The notes under the pieces are model-generated. The model was not told the origin of the DNA and ran no database searches. It saw nothing but the letters and a program-made list of their open reading frames with translations. This document shows, piece by piece, positions 5,361-7,810 of a DNA stretch of 7,810 nucleotides. The stretch comes from Trichodesmium sp. MAG_R04. GTDB taxonomy: Bacteria; Cyanobacteriota; Cyanobacteriia; Cyanobacteriales; Microcoleaceae. The position numbers were made by a program, and so were the translations under genes. The stretch lies in NCBI GenBank assembly GCA_023356515.1, contig JAKQYG010000187.1, positions 1-7,810 of the forward strand, given 5' to 3'. The stretch's first letter is position 1, and every line of letters begins with the position of its first letter.

Positions 5361-6752
5361 TTACTTCCCAATACAAAAGCGACTAAAAATTATATCCAAA
5401 ACAGATTCTGTTAAATCCTCTCCCGTAACCTCTCCCAAAGCGTAAATTGCTTCCCTTAAATCTATTGTCCAAAAATCTAGAGGTAAATTATTTTTGATAG
5501 TATTTAAACATTGCTCCAAAGCCACCTTAGCTCTAGTCAAAGCTGCTGCTTGCCTTTGATTAACGGCAAAATCTAAATTTTCTGCCTGCAAATTATCTAA
5601 ATTTATAGTATTAATAATCTCTGCTTCGAGTTCCTCAATTCCTTGATTATTAATAGCTGCTGTAGTCACAACATTTTTAATAGTTTCTGGGTAAAAAATT
5701 GACTGAATTAATTCAGGTTGAACTAAATCAATTTTATTAATTATCAGAATTAAAAACCGATGTTTTACCTGTTGATAAATAACTTCATCTAACTCTGTCC
5801 AACCAGCCTGACCATCAATTGTTAACAAAACAATATCGGCAGACTCAGAAGCCTGGAATGATCGCTGTACCCCAATTTTTTCTACTCGATTTTCAGTTTC
5901 CCGAATACCTGCTGTATCCAAAACCTGTACTGGAATACCACCCACTACCAAATGAGACTCTACTAAATCCCTCGTTGTACCAGGAAGATCGGTAACAATA
6001 GCGCGGTCGCAGCGACTCCAAGCATTCAACAAACTGGACTTGCCTACATTCGGACGTCCAATAATAGCCACCTTCAAACCATTGCGCAATAATTCTCCTC
6101 GGCTTGCCGTTGCTAACACAATTGACAAATCCACCAAAATACCATCCACTTTTTGACTAATTTCGGATTCTTCCAAAGGGGGTAAATCTTCCTCAAAATC
6201 GACGCGGGCCTCTATTTCGGCTAAAATATCCAGACAACTGGCTCTTAACTGACCAATTAGGTTAGCTAACTTACCTTGCAAACCAGCTAAAGCAACTTGA
6301 GCAGCAGCAAGAGATTGAGAGCCCACCAGATCAGCAATACTTTCAGCTTGAGTCAGATCCAATCGTCCATTTAAAAAAGCTCGTAAAGTAAACTCTCCTG
6401 ATCGAGCTAGCCGTGCCCCCGCCTCAATACATAATTGCAATACTTCTTGTATGACAATAATCCCACCATGGCAGTGCAACTCTATTATATCCTCACGGGT
6501 ATAAGAACGAGGGCCCTTCATAATCAATAACAAAGCTTCATCTACTAATTGCCCGGTTTGGGGATGACAAATATAGCCATAGAGAATGCGGTGAGTTTCC
6601 CAAACTTGCTTCCCTGGTGCGTGAAATAGAGTTTTGGCGATTTTCATCGCCTCAGAACCAGATATCCGAACTATTCCCACACTTCCTTGTTGGGGAACAA
6701 TGGCAGTAGCGATCGCGGCAATAGTATTTCCAGGAGTCAATAGTTCTGACAT
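5361..6752 (-). CDS. mnmE: tRNA uridine-5-carboxymethylaminomethyl modification GTPase MnmE (TrmE)
   Basis: With MnmG, MnmE modifies the wobble uridine (U34) of several tRNAs, using a folate one-carbon donor and GTP hydrolysis in the cytoplasm. The 463-residue length is normal. Residues 1-120 form the folate-binding domain (TIAAIATA, VGIVRISG, ELHCHGG at 91-97, then RSGEFTLRAFLNGRLDLTQ at 117-135). A helical region carries an inserted G domain: P-loop GRPNVGKS (232-239), TDLPGTTRD (254-262), DTAG (279-282) and NKID (339-342). The C-terminus ends FCIGK with the family's conserved Cys at 460. No key residue is missing. ATG 6750-6752 fits the family N-terminus, although its AGGA (6755-6758) lies only two bases away. 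MnmG is not in the window. The upstream spacer holds a tnpB relic, so the promoter is probably within 6753-6808 or inside the relic. Confidence 0.97.
   Translation of the reverse strand: MSELLTPGNTIAAIATAIVPQQGSVGIVRISGSEAMKIAKTLFHAPGKQVWETHRILYGYICHPQTGQLVDEALLLIMKGPRSYTREDIIELHCHGGIIVIQEVLQLCIEAGARLARSGEFTLRAFLNGRLDLTQAESIADLVGSQSLAAAQVALAGLQGKLANLIGQLRASCLDILAEIEARVDFEEDLPPLEESEISQKVDGILVDLSIVLATASRGELLRNGLKVAIIGRPNVGKSSLLNAWSRCDRAIVTDLPGTTRDLVESHLVVGGIPVQVLDTAGIRETENRVEKIGVQRSFQASESADIVLLTIDGQAGWTELDEVIYQQVKHRFLILIINKIDLVQPELIQSIFYPETIKNVVTTAAINNQGIEELEAEIINTINLDNLQAENLDFAVNQRQAAALTRAKVALEQCLNTIKNNLPLDFWTIDLREAIYALGEVTGEDLTESVLDIIFSRFCIGK
6709..6716. repeat. HIP1 octamer
   Basis: A second GCGATCGC, inside the 5' part of mnmE, where it encodes part of the conserved IAAIATA segment on the minus strand. 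Confidence 0.8.
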
Positions 6753-6807
6753 ATTCCTGTTAAATGATTTAATTTTGTATTGATTAAGTGAGAAGACATA
6801 AACTTTG

Positions 6808-6971
6808 ACATCCTCCCCGACCTAAAGGCACTGGGCTTCCTACCGAGCCGTAGCCCCCCGGCGGGTTGATATCTCACAGGCTGCTGCTACTTTGGCAGTG
6901 GTCTTATGCTGGCCTCAATGTCGGTTCTTTGTCTCGGTATGCCCACCCGCGACTAATATATTTCTTGTGAA
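6808..6971 (-). pseudogene. tnpB C-terminal remnant with IS200/IS605 right end (possible dead reRNA scaffold)
   Basis: On the minus strand, from 6971, the frame reads FTRNILVAGGHTETKNRH then TGA (6915-6917); the same frame continues GQHKTTAKVAAACEISTRRG and stops at 6840-6842. The segments NILVAGGHTET and KVAAACE(I/V)ST are, from my knowledge, typical of the C-terminal tail of cyanobacterial TnpB (RNA-guided nuclease of IS200/IS605). After it come GTAGGAAGCCC, an imperfect stem around TTTA, and GGTCGGGGAGGATGTCA: the recognisable right end, closing near 6808. A TAG at 6972-6974 ends the homology upstream; the nuclease domain is gone, so this is an element corpse. In live elements the overlapping right-end RNA guides TnpB; whether any RNA is still made here is unknown. 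Confidence 0.75.
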
Positions 6972-7065
6972 CTAAAAAGCATGATAACATAACCTGTGGA
7001 AAAAAATAAACTAGAAAGTCGCCCGCTTATAGGTGAGGCTTTAAACCCAATTTTTCGGTAATATC

Positions 7066-7180
7066 ATTGTCCTGCTAGGGTTGGACAATCTTAGAAATTA
7101 AACGGAGCTACGGCTCAATAGTAATCTCCAAGCTTTCAGGCTAGAGAGGATTTAAGCATAGCAAATTTATGAATAAATCC
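7066..7180 (+). ncRNA. Candidate structured RNA: four consecutive hairpins
   Basis: Four stems in a row within 115 bases: ATTGTCC/GGACAAT (7066-7072 with 7083-7089), GAGC-TACG-GCTC (7105-7116), TCTC-ca-AGC/GCT-a-GAGA (7125-7147), and GGATTTA/TAAATCC (7148-7154 with 7174-7180) continued across a 2x2 internal loop by CATA/TATG. The second is C(UACG)G when read on the plus strand, the exceptionally stable UNCG tetraloop; its complement is not, which favours plus-strand transcription. The last two stems abut and could stack. No known cyanobacterial RNA is recognised, no clear promoter is seen, and it may instead be an end of the adjacent IS605-type relic. Confidence 0.4.
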
Positions 7181-7285
7181 AGTACCTACCGTCCGTGAGG
7201 AATAAGGATTTTATCATTTATATTAAGTTAAATTGTCTAAACTCCATATCATCGTAAATTATTTGAAAAAAATTCTGGACTTTAT

Positions 7286-7310
7286 TTAATTATCATTCCC
7301 AAGTAATTAA
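7286..7310 (-). terminator. AT-only hairpin overlapping the NYN gene stop
   Basis: TTAATTA (7286-7292) and TAATTAA (7304-7310) are perfect complements around an 11-base loop; the stem includes the TAA stop. On the minus strand a run of seven T follows, beginning about 11 bases after the stem (near 7266-7274). The stem is purely A-T, so strength is doubtful. Confidence 0.3.
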
Positions 7311-7810
7311 TATTCTACTTTTTCTATTTTGTCACGAATATTATTTAAATCTACATATTGGTCTGTAGCATTTCGCAATTCTCTAGCAATCATTCCTTCT
7401 GTTGATACAACTGTAATATGAGTATTTTTAGAGCGCAATAACTCAATAGCTCTTTCAAAGTCTCCATCTCCACTAAACAAGACTACTTCGTCATATTGGT
7501 CTACTGTATTAAACATATCTACAACAATTTCAATATCTAAGTTAGCTTTCTGAGAATAGCGACCTGAAACATCATCATAATATTCTTTCAAAATTTTAGT
7601 GCGTACTGTATAACCCAAACTAATTAAAGCATCACGGAATCCTCTTTGATCTTGTGGGTCTTTTAAACCTGTATACCAGAAAGCATTTATTAATTTTGCT
7701 TCTGGTTTATTGAAGTATTCTAATACTCTTCTTGGGTCAAAAAACCAACCATTTTTTTGTTGAGCATAGAACATATTATTCCCATCAACAAATATAGAAA
7801 GACGGTTCAT
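7307..7810 (-). CDS. NYN-domain (LabA/DUF88-like, PIN-fold) putative ribonuclease
   Basis: A 167-residue single-domain protein of the NYN family, which shares the PIN-like metal-dependent nuclease fold; relatives include cyanobacterial LabA, linked to circadian output. The expected acidic residues are present: D9 in IFVDGNN, D92 and D98 in NLDIEIVVDMF, and D115/D117 in LFSGDGDFE. The conserved tail ARELRNATDQYVDL (142-155) follows. The fold seems complete and no extra domain is present. The ATG is the last three bases of the window, so its ribosome site, and whether a slightly earlier start exists, cannot be seen; the MNRLSIFVDGNN beginning is nevertheless family-like. Nuclease activity and RNA target are inferred from the family. 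It is transcribed leftward, with about 550 bases before mnmE, so an operon with mnmE is unlikely. Confidence 0.88.
   Translation of the reverse strand: MNRLSIFVDGNNMFYAQQKNGWFFDPRRVLEYFNKPEAKLINAFWYTGLKDPQDQRGFRDALISLGYTVRTKILKEYYDDVSGRYSQKANLDIEIVVDMFNTVDQYDEVVLFSGDGDFERAIELLRSKNTHITVVSTEGMIARELRNATDQYVDLNNIRDKIEKVEY

Larger units (their letters stand above)
6753..7306. other. Spacer upstream of mnmE with IS relic and structured sequence
   Basis: About 550 bases without an intact gene. It comprises the mnmE leader (6753-6808), the 3' end of an IS605-type tnpB with its right-end hairpin (6808-6971), an AT-rich gap (6975-7015), a run of stem-loops (7066-7180), and AT-rich sequence up to the NYN gene. 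All parts with signal are entered separately. Confidence 0.6.

Noticed and set aside
7105..7116. GAGC-TACG-GCTC as part of a group II intron domain V
   Set aside because: Domain V needs a longer two-part stem with a GAAA-type loop; only a 4-bp tetraloop hairpin is present and there is no reverse transcriptase.

Overview
The window looks like chromosomal DNA from an AT-rich, repeat-laden cyanobacterium. Evidence: two copies of the cyanobacterial HIP1 octamer GCGATCGC (1620-1627 and 6709-6716), an MnmE whose N-terminus reads in the cyanobacterial style, a LabA/NYN-type protein, decayed IS630 and IS200/IS605 elements, and several palindromic intergenic repeats. A filamentous marine type (Trichodesmium/Okeania-like) is my inference, not something shown.

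Layout. Genes on the left half run rightward and those on the right half run leftward, meeting in the non-coding stretch 4169-4624. (1) 1-2528, plus: the 3' part of a very long gene for a modular protein alternating family-2 glycosyltransferase domains with about 100-residue helical modules. The frame is open through the window edge and the first 41 bases encode the end of another glycosyltransferase domain, so the first ATG (42) is internal. (2) 2589-3037: a short IS630-family relic bounded by matching inverted ends. (3) 3038-3556: non-coding, with a GC-rich perfect hairpin and two AT-rich palindromes. (4) 3557-4168, plus: an NrdG-like radical SAM protein with a good Shine-Dalgarno. (5) 4169-4624: hairpins, one copy of a dispersed repeat, and a minus-strand open frame without a start. 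(6) 4625-5095, minus: a small basic, low-complexity protein carrying six 15-bp repeats. (7) 5096-5360: its promoter region plus a second, inverted copy of the dispersed repeat. (8) 5361-6752, minus: mnmE, complete. (9) 6753-7306: the 3' end of a dead IS605-type tnpB, then a run of consecutive hairpins that could be a structured RNA or an element end. (10) 7307-7810, minus: an NYN-domain (LabA-like) putative nuclease, starting at the window edge.

The genes do not form a recognisable pathway. mnmE is a housekeeping tRNA-modification gene, the glycosyltransferase is probably part of a surface-polysaccharide or glycosylation locus lying to the left, and the radical SAM and NYN genes look like single genes. 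I do not see a clear new multi-gene system. The most unusual items are the growing tandem glycosyltransferase gene with an in-frame duplicated insert, the hairpin cluster at 7066-7180, and the diverged inverted repeat pair on either side of the 4625-5095 gene.
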